From contig NZ_VUMY01000008.1 of the NCBI RefSeq assembly GCF_009695935.1, forward strand, positions 53,232 through 117,231: DNA of 64,000 nucleotides. The letters run 5' to 3'. This document shows positions 1 through 8,481 of the stretch, in pieces. The notes under the pieces are model-generated. The model had not been told where the DNA came from. It saw nothing but the letters and a program-made list of their open reading frames with translations, and ran no database searches. How positions within the stretch are numbered: the stretch's first letter is position 1; each line of letters begins with the position of its first letter. Origin of the DNA: Mobiluncus porci (lineage in GTDB: Bacteria; Actinomycetota; Actinomycetes; Actinomycetales; Actinomycetaceae). The translations under genes and the position numbers were made by a program.

Positions 1-77
1 TTCCCCTCGAACATCGTTGTTTGGCACCTCTAAGAGAAACTTTACCCGTCTCAAACCCGTCTCGCGGGGATTACAGG

Positions 78-809
78 CTATGCGCGAAAACTTGGTGCCC
101 CATTAAGAATTCTTTGAAGCACATTTAAATCTTCGGCATCGAATGTCATGCCGTGCTTAATCTCGAGAATTTGTCGTACTGCACTGAAGAGTTTTGGAAA
201 CGAAGATTTGTCACCTGTAGACAGTTCATAAACCTTGGCCGCGCTGATTAGTCTTATATTCTCTTGCTTTCCGCGTTGAGAGATGACCCAGGGTACATCA
301 TCATGAACTGATTTTTGTATGACTTGGACAAGATAGCAGGTGTAGTGCTTATACTCGGGGATGCTAAGGTACTTTTGAAACCTGGTAAAAACATCTGCCG
401 CGCTACCGGAGTTCATTGTGTTGTATTTATTCTTCACCTCCGCAAGAACAGGTGTTTGTCTAGTACCGAAGGGTTGCTCATGCTTGAGATCAATCAGACC
501 GCCACTTGAACCAGTGCTTTCCCATCCCGGCAGATTACCCAGCAAAGTCTGATGAAAATCGCCAATTGCATTTGTGAGACGCTTGTTTTCCTGGCGCGAA
601 AGTTCAAGGTCAACCCAGCTCGTAAGCTCGGTGTTTAGAGCAGCTGCTTCTAATAAAGCTGCGTAAGGGTCAATCACGTTTTTGTAGGGGTTTGGCTCAC
701 TCTTGCCCCTAGCCTTAATCAGAACCTTCTGCACCTCAGTTTCAAGTAGTTCATCGCTGAAAAAATCAATACCGTAGCTGTAGGAACTCATGAAACGAAG
801 TTTACCCAA
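78..809 (-). CDS. Eco47II-family type II restriction endonuclease
   Basis: Predicted restriction endonuclease of the Eco47II/Sau96I group, whose known members cleave GGNCC or GGWCC. The N-terminal third carries the family-like block NVIDPYAALLEAA, then SRQENKRLTNAIGDFHQTLLG and GWESTGSSGGLIDL. Further on, a PD-(D/E)xK-like core reads LIDLK...VLAEVKNKYNT. At 243 residues it has the usual length. The listed start is a TTG with AAGG a few bases upstream; an ATG at 791 (MSSYSYGIDFF) is an alternative without a clear ribosome site. It is divergent from the cytosine methyltransferase at 913, which would protect the host. The exact recognition sequence cannot be read from the protein. Confidence 0.82.
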   Translation of the reverse strand: MGKLRFMSSYSYGIDFFSDELLETEVQKVLIKARGKSEPNPYKNVIDPYAALLEAAALNTELTSWVDLELSRQENKRLTNAIGDFHQTLLGNLPGWESTGSSGGLIDLKHEQPFGTRQTPVLAEVKNKYNTMNSGSAADVFTRFQKYLSIPEYKHYTCYLVQVIQKSVHDDVPWVISQRGKQENIRLISAAKVYELSTGDKSSFPKLFSAVRQILEIKHGMTFDAEDLNVLQRILNGAPSFRA

Positions 810-832
810 CTACTGCCTTATATGGCGGCATT

Positions 833-860
833 TGTATAATTTACAGTAATCAACTCACAA
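833..860 (-). promoter_or_regulatory. Predicted promoter of the restriction endonuclease gene
   Basis: On the minus strand TTGTGA (855-860) and TATACA (833-838) are separated by 16 bases, a good sigma-70-like pair that would start transcription around 826, just ahead of the nuclease start. On the plus strand a TATAAT (835-840) overlaps it, so a rightward promoter for the methyltransferase may use the same DNA. Overlapping divergent promoters would make expression of the two genes mutually exclusive at any instant. Confidence 0.5.
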
Positions 861-870
861 CACTCCTCTG

Positions 871-894
871 TAACCATTGCATAGGCAAGGGTTA
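871..894. promoter_or_regulatory. 24-bp imperfect palindrome, candidate operator between the R and M genes
   Basis: The two 12-base halves match as inverted repeats at 10 of 12 positions: outer arms TAACC/GGTTA and inner arms TTGC/GCAA around a 4-base centre. It ends 18 bp before the methyltransferase start and begins 10 bp upstream of the predicted nuclease -35 box. The methyltransferase has a MerR-like DNA-binding N-terminus, so the palindrome is a natural candidate for its binding site. That link is an inference. Confidence 0.5.
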
Positions 895-912
895 TGTGAT
901 TAACTAGAGCTT

Positions 913-2190
913 ATGAAGAGTGTATCTATTTCAGAAGCGTCATTCCTGGTGGGAGTGTCAATCGACACGCTACGTCGTTGGGACAAAAGGGGGATTATTC
1001 GCGCAACGCGAGACAACCGCGGGGTGCGCTATTTTAATTTAGACGAGATTGAACGGGTTAAATCGAAGAGGGACTGTCGCACTTCCGGGCATTCACAAGG
1101 AACTCGAAACTACCAGGTTTTAAAGGACGAAAGCCCTAATGGCTATAAATCTTTAGATCTCTTTGCAGGTGCGGGAGGCACAGCGTTGGGGCTTGAGAAT
1201 GCCGGTTTTCAGCATGTGCTCCTTTCCGAGATAGACAAAGACGCGGCAGATACCCTTAGGGTAAACAGGCCTGAGTGGAATGTTATCGAGGGGGATGTCG
1301 CTAACCTAGATTTTAAAGAATTTACAGATGAAATTGATCTTTTAGAAGGTGGTTTCCCTTGTCAAGCATTTAGTTATGCAGGAAATTCCCGAGGTTTTGA
1401 AGACACTCGCGGGACGATGTTCTTCCAGTTTGCCCGAGCCATTAGTGAATCCATGCCTAAAATGTTTATTGGTGAGAACGTGAGGGGGCTATTGCGTCAT
1501 GACGGCGGAAAAACTCTTGAAACCATGATGAATACGCTGAAGTCTATTCGCGGCAAGAACAATGAAACTTATAGGGTCGCATATCGGCTGGTAAAGGCTC
1601 AGTACCATGACGTCCCTCAAAAGCGCGAGCGACTATTGGTCATGGGCATCCGCTCTGATATTGGGGACAAGCTATACTTTCCACGAGAGCGGGATTACAT
1701 AGTCTCCCTTTGGGATGCAATTGGTGACTATCCCAAGTCTGAAGGCCAAAGCTATCCATTGAAGAAAAAGGCTGTGCTGGAACAGGTTCCTGAAGGTGGC
1801 TACTGGAAGGATCTTCCAGAGGATGTAGCTAAAAGCTATATGGGGAGTTCTTACTACCTTGGAGGCGGTAAAACGGGAATGGCTAGGAGGCTGTCTTGGG
1901 ACGAGCCATCTTTAACATTGACGTGTTCACCTGCGCAAAAACAGACGGAACGTTGCCATCCGGAGGAGACGAGACCCCTTAACGTAAGGGAATATGCGAG
2001 AATTCAAACTTTCCCAGATGAGTGGCAATTTAAGGGTGGTACGAGCGCGGCTTACAAGCAAATCGGCAATGCTGTACCGGTCAACCTAGGTTATTACATA
2101 GGTAAGTGTGCTTATGCGGCTCTTCAAGGAAGCGAAAAAGGCGTAGAAAAATTCGTTGTGCCTGCGAACGAGACGGATTATGTAATTTAG
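913..2190 (+). CDS. Cytosine-C5 DNA methyltransferase with N-terminal MerR-like HTH domain
   Basis: Transfers a methyl group from SAM to cytosine C5 in the site cut by the neighbouring nuclease. Residues 1-50 form a MerR/excisionase-like winged helix (SEASFLVGVSIDTLRRWDKRG, then a YFNLDEIER stretch). The methyltransferase follows: motif I LDLFAGAGG near residue 79, the PCQ catalytic loop (GGFPCQAF) near 150, ENVRGL (motif VI) near 187, QKRERL (VIII) near 235, then a target-recognition region, NVREYARIQTFP (IX) and YKQIGNAVP (X). All core motifs are intact. The HTH fusion suggests autoregulation or control of the nuclease, replacing a separate C protein. The ATG at 913 has only a weak AGAG upstream, so the message may be leaderless or poorly translated. 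Confidence 0.9.
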   Translation: MKSVSISEASFLVGVSIDTLRRWDKRGIIRATRDNRGVRYFNLDEIERVKSKRDCRTSGHSQGTRNYQVLKDESPNGYKSLDLFAGAGGTALGLENAGFQHVLLSEIDKDAADTLRVNRPEWNVIEGDVANLDFKEFTDEIDLLEGGFPCQAFSYAGNSRGFEDTRGTMFFQFARAISESMPKMFIGENVRGLLRHDGGKTLETMMNTLKSIRGKNNETYRVAYRLVKAQYHDVPQKRERLLVMGIRSDIGDKLYFPRERDYIVSLWDAIGDYPKSEGQSYPLKKKAVLEQVPEGGYWKDLPEDVAKSYMGSSYYLGGGKTGMARRLSWDEPSLTLTCSPAQKQTERCHPEETRPLNVREYARIQTFPDEWQFKGGTSAAYKQIGNAVPVNLGYYIGKCAYAALQGSEKGVEKFVVPANETDYVI

Positions 2191-2220
2191 GCGGCTCTTT
2201 CCTGGCTGAACTGACTTCCT

Positions 2221-2249
2221 TTAGACCTGACGTTGTAATGCACTAGACT
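2221..2249 (+). promoter_or_regulatory. Predicted promoter giving a leaderless lysS mRNA
   Basis: TAGACT at 2244-2249 lies 6 bases before the GTG start at 2256, with a weak TTAGAC-like -35 at 2221-2226. No Shine-Dalgarno sequence precedes the GTG, which is what one expects of a leaderless actinobacterial transcript. Confidence 0.4.
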
Positions 2250-2255
2250 GGGACG

Positions 2256-3818
2256 GTGGCAAAGAATGAAACTGAAAACCAGAATCCGACCGTAGAGACT
2301 CCCAACCCGGAGGCTATTGATGACGCCCCAGAACAAATCCGAGTGCGTGCCGAGAAGCGGGCGCGGCTGCTCGGGGCCGGAAAAACTCCCTATCCGGTGC
2401 ATGTCGATATCACGACAACGATTACAAAAGTTCGCGAAAAGTATGGGGAACTCGAAGCCGGGGAGGAGACTGAAGACGAGGTTGGCCTAGCGGGGCGGGT
2501 GCGCTTGATGCGCTCCAGCGGCAAACTGGCCTTCGCCACCCTCCAAGAGGGCAACGGCAACACCATCCAAATCATGATTTCCGAACGCGAGGTGGGAAAG
2601 GACTCTCTGTCTGCCTATAAAACCGACGTTGACCTCGGAGATCACCTCTTCGTACACGGGCGGGTTATTAGCTCCAAACGCGGAGAACTCTCGATTTTCG
2701 TTGACCTTTGGCAGCTCACCTGTAAGGCGTTGCGACCTTTGCCGAAGACGTACACGAACGAAGCTGGCGAGGAAGTCACGCTCTCAGAGGATACTCGGGT
2801 GCGTCAGCGTTACCTCGACATGATTATGCGTCCGGCAGCCCGCGAGATGGTGCGTAACCGCTCCAAGGTGGTCCAGACTCTGCGTCACTACCTCGATGAA
2901 GAAGGCTATATAGAGGTGGAGACCCCGATGCTGCAGGTGCTCCACGGGGGAGCGGCGGCTCGTCCTTTCGTAACCCATATGAATGCCTACGACATGGATC
3001 TTTACCTGCGGATTGCTCCGGAGCTCTTTTTGAAGCGCTGTCTCGTCGGGGGGATCGACAAGGTTTTCGAAATCAACCGCAACTTCCGAAACGAGGGCGC
3101 CGATTCTTCCCACTCTCCGGAATTCACCATGATGGAAGCCTATTGCGCCTATGGTGACTACCACCAGATTGCCAACCTGACCCAGGAAATGATTCAGCGT
3201 TGTGCCCGCGATGTCTACGGCTCCGAGGTCGTGACCCTGAACGATGGCACCGAGTTCAATCTTGGTGGGGAATGGAAGTGGATGGATTTGTACGGGTCGC
3301 TTTCCGAGGCGCTCGGTCAACAAGTAGATGTGAACACTCCGCGCGAGGCGCTGGTGAAAATCGCCGAAGCACGCGAGATTGAACTTGAGCCCTACTATGT
3401 TCCCGGAAAGATTGTGGAAACGCTGTGGGAGGAGCTAGTTGGCGACAAGATTTGGGAGCCGACCTTTGTTTGCGACTTCCCCGAAGACACTTCTCCTCTC
3501 GTCAAAACCCACCCTGACAAGCCCGGACAGGTACAGAAATGGGATCTCATCATCCGCGGTTTTGAAGTGGCAACTGGATACTCCGAGTTGAACGATCCGG
3601 TTATCCAGCGAGCCCGTTTCGAAGCCCAGTCCTTGGAAGCTGCCAACGGGGATCCCGAAGCGATGCAGGTGGATGAGGACTTCTTGGCGGCAATGGAACA
3701 AGGGATGCCTCCGGCGGGTGGCATGGGCATGGGTCTCGATCGCCTCTTGATGACGCTGACCGGCCTGGGGATTCGCGAAACGATTACCTTCCCGCTGGTG
3801 AAACCGATTTCTCAATGA
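2256..3818 (+). CDS. lysS: Lysyl-tRNA synthetase, class II
   Basis: Charges tRNA-Lys with lysine in the cytoplasm. An N-terminal OB-fold anticodon-binding domain (GRVRLMRSSGKLAFATLQEG, near residues 80-100) is followed by a class II catalytic core. Motif 1 lies around the GYIEVETPML block. Motif 2 reads FEINRNFRNEGADSSHSPEF near 275-295, and motif 3 GMGMGLDRLLM lies near 490. The length of 520 residues is normal for an actinobacterial LysS with a charged N-terminal tail. The GTG start is supported by the upstream -10 box and by family length. The stop is 7 bases before gluQ, so the two genes are probably cotranscribed. Confidence 0.95.
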   Translation: MAKNETENQNPTVETPNPEAIDDAPEQIRVRAEKRARLLGAGKTPYPVHVDITTTITKVREKYGELEAGEETEDEVGLAGRVRLMRSSGKLAFATLQEGNGNTIQIMISEREVGKDSLSAYKTDVDLGDHLFVHGRVISSKRGELSIFVDLWQLTCKALRPLPKTYTNEAGEEVTLSEDTRVRQRYLDMIMRPAAREMVRNRSKVVQTLRHYLDEEGYIEVETPMLQVLHGGAAARPFVTHMNAYDMDLYLRIAPELFLKRCLVGGIDKVFEINRNFRNEGADSSHSPEFTMMEAYCAYGDYHQIANLTQEMIQRCARDVYGSEVVTLNDGTEFNLGGEWKWMDLYGSLSEALGQQVDVNTPREALVKIAEAREIELEPYYVPGKIVETLWEELVGDKIWEPTFVCDFPEDTSPLVKTHPDKPGQVQKWDLIIRGFEVATGYSELNDPVIQRARFEAQSLEAANGDPEAMQVDEDFLAAMEQGMPPAGGMGMGLDRLLMTLTGLGIRETITFPLVKPISQ

Positions 3819-3825
3819 CGCAACA

Positions 3826-4764
3826 ATGACAAGCACCGGACGATTTGCTCCGAGCCCTTCCGGGCGGATGCATTTTGGGAATCTACGAACCGCAGTCGCG
3901 GCGTACCTGTTTGCAAAAACCACCGCGCGAGATTTCCTGGTGCGAATTGAGGATATTGACACCGGTCGGTCTCGCCCGGAGTTTGCCGTGGCAAGCCTGG
4001 AGGATTTGGCTGCACTCGGGATGGTCTCAGATAAACCTGTGGTCTACCAGTCCCAGCGCCATAAGTTGTACGAAGATGCTTTGGAACAATTGGTACAAAA
4101 AGGTCTCGTGTATGAATGCTACTGTTCCCGAGCAGACATTGCGGCCGCGGCCAGTGCCCCGCACGGAAAGCCTGGGATTTATCCCGGAACCTGCCGGAAT
4201 TTGAGTACGACACAGCGTCAGCAAAAGCGGGCTGAACTCGTGGCGCAAGGACGAAAACCAGCGTTGCGCTTGCGGGCTCCGGAAAATTTGGAATACACGG
4301 TACACGATGCCATTTTGGGGGACGTGACCGGAATGCTGCATGACTTTGTGTTGCGACGCACCGATGGTGATTGGGCTTATCAGCTCGTGGTGGTGGTTGA
4401 TGATCTGGAACAGGGGATTGACCAAGTGGTTCGCGGAACCGATTTGGCTTCTTCTGCGCCGGTGCAGGCCTGGTTGACCGAGACTCTGGGAGGTACTCCA
4501 CCCGAGTATGCCCATATTCCCTTGGTCATCAATACCCAGGGGCAACGGCTTGCGAAACGAGACAAGTCGGTCACGCGACCGGAGCTGAAGGCCCTCGGCT
4601 GGACGGATCAGAAGATTCTCCTTAAAGCCCTGGAAACGCTGGGATGGAGCGAGGGGAAAGATTCGGGGCTTCTTGAGTTAGACACGAAAGCAATTCTTGA
4701 ACGGGCGGTACAAAACTGGGAGTTCGGTATGTTGCCGAAAGAACCTGTGATTTTTCATGGTTAG
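3826..4764 (+). CDS. gluQ: Glutamyl-queuosine tRNA(Asp) synthetase (GluQRS)
   Basis: A glutamyl-tRNA synthetase paralogue without the anticodon-binding domain. In characterised members it glutamylates queuosine at position 34 of tRNA-Asp. The HIGH-like motif is in RFAPSPSGRMHFGNLRTA at the N-terminus, the KMSKS-like motif is RLAKRDKSVT, and a zinc site is suggested by CYCSRAD ... YPGTCR near residues 101-126. At 312 residues it lacks room for an anticodon domain, which separates it from GltX. It follows lysS after 7 bases. Confidence 0.9.
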   Translation: MTSTGRFAPSPSGRMHFGNLRTAVAAYLFAKTTARDFLVRIEDIDTGRSRPEFAVASLEDLAALGMVSDKPVVYQSQRHKLYEDALEQLVQKGLVYECYCSRADIAAAASAPHGKPGIYPGTCRNLSTTQRQQKRAELVAQGRKPALRLRAPENLEYTVHDAILGDVTGMLHDFVLRRTDGDWAYQLVVVVDDLEQGIDQVVRGTDLASSAPVQAWLTETLGGTPPEYAHIPLVINTQGQRLAKRDKSVTRPELKALGWTDQKILLKALETLGWSEGKDSGLLELDTKAILERAVQNWEFGMLPKEPVIFHG

Positions 4765-4786
4765 TGGCTATGTTTAACGGCTGCGT

Positions 4787-5353
4787 CTAGATGAAGATAA
4801 TTTGGGCGCCCTCGGATTTACGAACAAATTCCGGTGCGGTAATAACGGCTTCCACCTCTCTAAACAGCATGTTCTTCCGTAGCCCCATCAAATCCATACT
4901 CATTTGGCAGGCGTAGAGATGCCCACCCATCTCGTTAATCTGTTCCAGGAGATCCCGTACCGGAGGAATTCCGTTCTTGTCCATCTCTTTCATCAGATAG
5001 CGGGTCGCGAAGTGAGTCATCCCGGGAATATTACCTAACGACGGGGAAAGATAGCGTTTCCCCCACCCGGGGCGGAGTTTTTCCAAGAAGGGCATGTGCA
5101 TCGCAGTGTTGCCCTGCATGGTGAATTTGAGATGATCCATGGTGCGCTTGGTGATGATGTCTAGACCCCAGAAAGTGAAGAAAAGATTGACATCGACCTT
5201 TTCAGACAAAGCAGCAATGCCCATAACTAAAGCCGGATAGGCCATATCGAGATTTCCCTTGGAGCAAACGAAGGCCATTTTGCGAGTTTGTACCCCAATC
5301 TGCTGATTGGCTACTTGCCAAAATTTAGCGTCCATAAAGTCTGGTGCCATCAT
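4787..5353 (-). CDS. DsrE/DsrF/DrsH-like sulfur-relay protein (copy 1)
   Basis: Small cytoplasmic protein of the DrsE_2 group, related to sulfur-carrier subunits such as DsrE and TusD. It opens with the Rossmann-like strand KMAFVCSKGNLDMAYPAL and has the family block FFTFWGLDIITKRTMDHLKFTM. The single candidate persulfide-carrying cysteine is in LYACQMSMDLMGL near residue 150. Tandem ATGs occur at 5353 and 5350; GGAGG in front fits the second better. It is the last gene of a run gpsA-like, flavoprotein-TusE, DsrE, with 48 bases to the upstream gene. A close paralogue lies at 8482-9051. Transfer of sulfane sulfur between the flavoprotein and this protein is inferred. Confidence 0.82.
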   Translation of the reverse strand: MMAPDFMDAKFWQVANQQIGVQTRKMAFVCSKGNLDMAYPALVMGIAALSEKVDVNLFFTFWGLDIITKRTMDHLKFTMQGNTAMHMPFLEKLRPGWGKRYLSPSLGNIPGMTHFATRYLMKEMDKNGIPPVRDLLEQINEMGGHLYACQMSMDLMGLRKNMLFREVEAVITAPEFVRKSEGAQIIFI

Positions 5354-5401
5354 CTGCCTCCAATCTCACTTCCAATTTAGTCCCTTATCAGCATGTTTAT
5401 C

Positions 5402-7090
5402 TCAGATACAACCGACCGGTTTGGGAAGACCGGAAATAAAGGCGATAACTTTAGCGGGTTTGAACTGGAATAAATCGAAAAGCTCGGCGATGCTGATTCC
5501 TCCGGCTAGTTCGAACTGGCGCAAAGAGGGGCTAATGTGGTGGTTTTCGAAGTATTTTTTCCTCGCAAAGTTAATCACGTCCCAATGACGTTCGGTAAGC
5601 TCCATCCCCATTGCTTTCGCTAAATCCACGCTAACCTCCGGAGTCCACTGTTCCGGTTTGGTCATGAAGCCTTCCCTGTCCACATCAATCGGAATCCCGC
5701 CAGCCTCTTGGAGAATCGGTATCTGTAGAACCTTGGCTTTGGGTGAAGCCGCTAAGCAAGCATTGGGGCGCCGCTTATAGGTGGGAGCAAGGAGCTGGGA
5801 GAAGGAATCCTTTGACCTCGGTTTGGCTACGTGGGTTTTTCCGTCACTGCGAAGACCCCAACGCGTGTACTCCTTTCCAATCATCTGGAGTTTGGAGATA
5901 TTCAGGCCCGGAGGCGCCGCCATCAAGACGCTGTAGAACGGGAACATGAGGCGCTTCACGAGATGATTGAGTCGGGTCTCTTTCAACAACGAGAGCGGAC
6001 CGAGCTTTGGAATAAAGAGTTTTCCGGTCAAAGCCGGAGTCTTGTAGTTCAGATCAATTACCGTGGATTTACGGAATCCCGTGTCAACAATGCAGGTCGC
6101 GTGGCCGTCATAGCGTTTGGTCATCGGCTTGCCCTCAACATAGTTTAGGAAATTCGGAACGAAAATTCGCGATTGGTAGACGGCTGCCGATCCCGCTTTA
6201 GAAGTCGGTAAATCCGCGGCGTCACCAAGGGCAAAAACGTCAGGGAATTCTCGGTGCTGGAAGGTTTCAATGTCGCAGGGCACGAAACCCAGCTCATCTG
6301 CGAGTCCCGAATCTATCAGGAATTGTTGGCCGCGCATTGGTGGGACCGTTACGAGAAGGTCGTAGTCGATAATCTTTCCATCGTAGGAATACAGGCGTTT
6401 TTCTTTGGCGTCGATATGGCGCACCACGAAATCCGGTTCCACTTGGATATCTCGCAATCTCAGGATATTGGACAGGGATTTCGCTGTGATTTCCTGTTGA
6501 AAAACTTCGGATTGGGGAGTGACGAATTTAATCTCAATGTCATCGCGGCGCCGTTTTTGGAAGAAAAACCAATCAGCCTGGAGGGCAAATTCGAGAGGTG
6601 CCACTGGACAGCGGATGGGAAATTCGGAGATATGAACGATGAGCTTACCGCTTTCCATCTCTTGTAAAACGGAGCGAAGCTTCTTCGCCCACCGTAGGGT
6701 ATAGAAAGAATAAATGCCTTCAGCGAGGGCGTTTCCGTTGGACATGCCTTCGACTAATTCGGGGTGGCATTGGCAACCGGTAGCGATGATGAGATAGTCA
6801 TACGGAATTTCGCGAGTGGGAGTGATTACCTGCTTCGAATGGGGATCCACCTTGGTGACGCGCTCTTGGAGAAGATGGATTCCCGGAAGTAGCGTCTGGC
6901 GACGCCACCGCCACAAAGCGGGATTCGGAATTTTACCGATGGTGATGCCGACGAAACCGGGCTGGTAGTAGTGGCGCGCCTGAAAATCAATCACGGTAAC
7001 GCGGAATTCACTCTTGTCGAGAGAGCGAATCAGAGCGTTAGCGGTACAAGTACCGGCGGTTCCGCCGCCAATGATGACAACGTGTTTCAT
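5402..7090 (-). CDS. Sulfide:quinone-reductase-like flavoprotein fused to a TusE/DsrC domain (copy 1)
   Basis: FAD-dependent pyridine-nucleotide-disulfide-type oxidoreductase. The FAD-binding GGGTAG is near residue 9, ATGCQCHP near 103, the second FAD motif FPDVFALGDAADLP near 282-295. The two redox cysteines expected of sulfide:quinone reductases are present: Cys161 in PIRCPVAPLEF and Cys333 in YDGHATC. From about residue 460 a complete TusE/DsrC-like domain follows (DVDREGFMTKPEQW, HWDVINFARKKYF) ending in GLPKPVGCI with the penultimate cysteine. The second DsrC cysteine, about ten residues earlier, is replaced. The ATG at 7090 has GAGG in front and is preferred over a TTG at 7126. It should oxidise sulfide or a persulfide at the membrane and pass sulfur to its own TusE arm; that role is inferred. 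Confidence 0.82.
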   Translation of the reverse strand: MKHVVIIGGGTAGTCTANALIRSLDKSEFRVTVIDFQARHYYQPGFVGITIGKIPNPALWRWRRQTLLPGIHLLQERVTKVDPHSKQVITPTREIPYDYLIIATGCQCHPELVEGMSNGNALAEGIYSFYTLRWAKKLRSVLQEMESGKLIVHISEFPIRCPVAPLEFALQADWFFFQKRRRDDIEIKFVTPQSEVFQQEITAKSLSNILRLRDIQVEPDFVVRHIDAKEKRLYSYDGKIIDYDLLVTVPPMRGQQFLIDSGLADELGFVPCDIETFQHREFPDVFALGDAADLPTSKAGSAAVYQSRIFVPNFLNYVEGKPMTKRYDGHATCIVDTGFRKSTVIDLNYKTPALTGKLFIPKLGPLSLLKETRLNHLVKRLMFPFYSVLMAAPPGLNISKLQMIGKEYTRWGLRSDGKTHVAKPRSKDSFSQLLAPTYKRRPNACLAASPKAKVLQIPILQEAGGIPIDVDREGFMTKPEQWTPEVSVDLAKAMGMELTERHWDVINFARKKYFENHHISPSLRQFELAGGISIAELFDLFQFKPAKVIAFISGLPKPVGCI

Positions 7091-7149
7091 AATCAGCCTC
7101 GATTTCCAATACGGAAATTTTACCAAGGCTAGCCTGATTTATTTGTCTT

Positions 7150-8304
7150 TTAACTTCTTCTGAAACGATTGAACAGTCTCGCGATACTCCAAGGAAGGTG
7201 GGGTCGGGTCGGATCCCACTCTGGGCTCCAGGAACCTTGGTGTTCTTTCACGGGAATTTCGGCCGGATATGCCGGTAACGCGGCACTAACTAGTACGGTG
7301 CGAATATCGACTTCGCCTGCGACCGCAGCAGCAACGGCCTGCATCAAGGGAAGCTCATCTAAAAGCTCTGTGGCGCGCTGTTCGACGATTTTTAAAGCCA
7401 GCGGCGTGGTGGGGACCCCCTCAACGGTGTGGCCGGCAGCTCGCATTTGAGCCTCGGCTTCTCGAGGATTTTCGCCACGCCCCAAGCGCATCCCGAAGAA
7501 TTTATTGCGCCCGGAAATGCCAGTGACCTCGAGATCGCCGACTCCGGCAAGCCCGATAGCGGTTTCTTTGCGCCCGCCAAGAGCTTCGCAAACCAGTGAC
7601 ATTTCGCGGATGGCTTGGGCAAAGACAGCGGCACGGAGGTTGGATTGGGGGGCGCCGGTGGCTTCCTGGATGCCTTCGGTTACTCCCAGAGCAATGGCGT
7701 AGACGTTTTTCAACGGCGCCAACACTTCCACGCCGATGACATCGTCGGTCGGGAAGGCGCGGTAGTAATCGGTTCGTAGCGCGCGCGCGTAGTGAATGGC
7801 GGCTCCGAGCTCTCCGCTGGCAAAGACGGTCGCCGTGGGCTCGGAGAGGGCGCATTGGCGGGCAATAACGGGGCCGCCTATTGAGACCACGGGCGGGAGT
7901 TTAACGCCTTGGCGAGCCGCAATCTCAGCCATGGCTTCAGCCAGGAGCTTTACCTGGCCGTCCTCGTTTTCAACGAAACCTTTGGTGGTGAGCCATACTG
8001 CTCTGACTCGATCGAAATAGGGAGCGAGTCGTTCCGTGATGGAAGGTAATCCCACCGAGGCCACGCAAATGGCGAGAACTTCCGCTCCTTTGACCGCTTG
8101 TTCCAATTGTCGGGAACGGAAGAGTTTTACGTGAGGAGCCAGCGGAGCCTGGGTGGCGGGATGGGGTTTGCCGGCGGCGTAGGCGTCCAAGACGGCGTCA
8201 TCGAACTCGGTTCCCCACAGCGACACGTCCCAGCCGGTATCGATAAGGGGACGGCACAGGGCTGAGCCCATCGCGGAGGCTCCGATAACAGCAACTTTTG
8301 GCAT
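7150..8304 (-). CDS. gpsA: NAD(P)-dependent glycerol-3-phosphate dehydrogenase
   Basis: Reduces dihydroxyacetone phosphate to sn-glycerol-3-phosphate for phospholipid synthesis. The N-terminal Rossmann motif reads VIGASAMGSAL, slightly different from the usual GAGSWGTAL. The catalytic region contains PLKNVYAIALGVTEG, followed by GLAGVGDLEVTGISGRNKFFG, the GpsA substrate-binding signature. At 384 residues it is longer than the usual 330-340 because of a C-terminal tail. It lies 59 bases upstream of the flavoprotein-TusE gene on the same strand, so the three genes may form one transcript. Whether it is the only glycerol-phosphate dehydrogenase of the cell is not visible here. Confidence 0.85.
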   Translation of the reverse strand: MPKVAVIGASAMGSALCRPLIDTGWDVSLWGTEFDDAVLDAYAAGKPHPATQAPLAPHVKLFRSRQLEQAVKGAEVLAICVASVGLPSITERLAPYFDRVRAVWLTTKGFVENEDGQVKLLAEAMAEIAARQGVKLPPVVSIGGPVIARQCALSEPTATVFASGELGAAIHYARALRTDYYRAFPTDDVIGVEVLAPLKNVYAIALGVTEGIQEATGAPQSNLRAAVFAQAIREMSLVCEALGGRKETAIGLAGVGDLEVTGISGRNKFFGMRLGRGENPREAEAQMRAAGHTVEGVPTTPLALKIVEQRATELLDELPLMQAVAAAVAGEVDIRTVLVSAALPAYPAEIPVKEHQGSWSPEWDPTRPHLPWSIARLFNRFRRS

Positions 8305-8341
8305 AAGGCAACTCTACCTCTTGGGGGGCGCTACGCAATCT

Positions 8342-8474
8342 GGGGACGGTTCCACTTTGCTCCAACTTTGTTTACGCAAAGACAAGACCGTCCCCGTTTG
8401 CTCCGTGAAGCTGTGATGTACGGTTCTACTTTGCTTCGCTCGCTTCGCTTACTGCGCAGAGACAGAACCGTCCC
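8342..8474. repeat. Two adjacent GGGGACGGTT-type inverted repeats (REP-like)
   Basis: Unit one runs from GGGGACGGT (8342-8350) to ACCGTCCCC (8387-8395). Unit two runs from ACGGTTCT (8420-8427) to AGAACCGT (8464-8471). Both contain the CTACTTTGCT/CCACTTTGCT motif after the left arm. Related elements lie at 56424-56475 and 60729-60881. The termini resemble the GGGGACGGTT palindromes known as REP elements mobilised by TnpA_REP (RAYT) transposases in other bacteria. No such transposase is encoded in this window. Confidence 0.7.
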
Positions 8475-8481
8475 TGCTCCA

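Noticed and set aside
7121..7140. AGGCTAGCCT palindrome between gpsA and the flavoprotein-TusE gene as a DtxR box
   Set aside because: The palindrome has an even centre and lacks the flanking TTAGG/CCTAA bases; it does not fit the 19-bp DtxR consensus.
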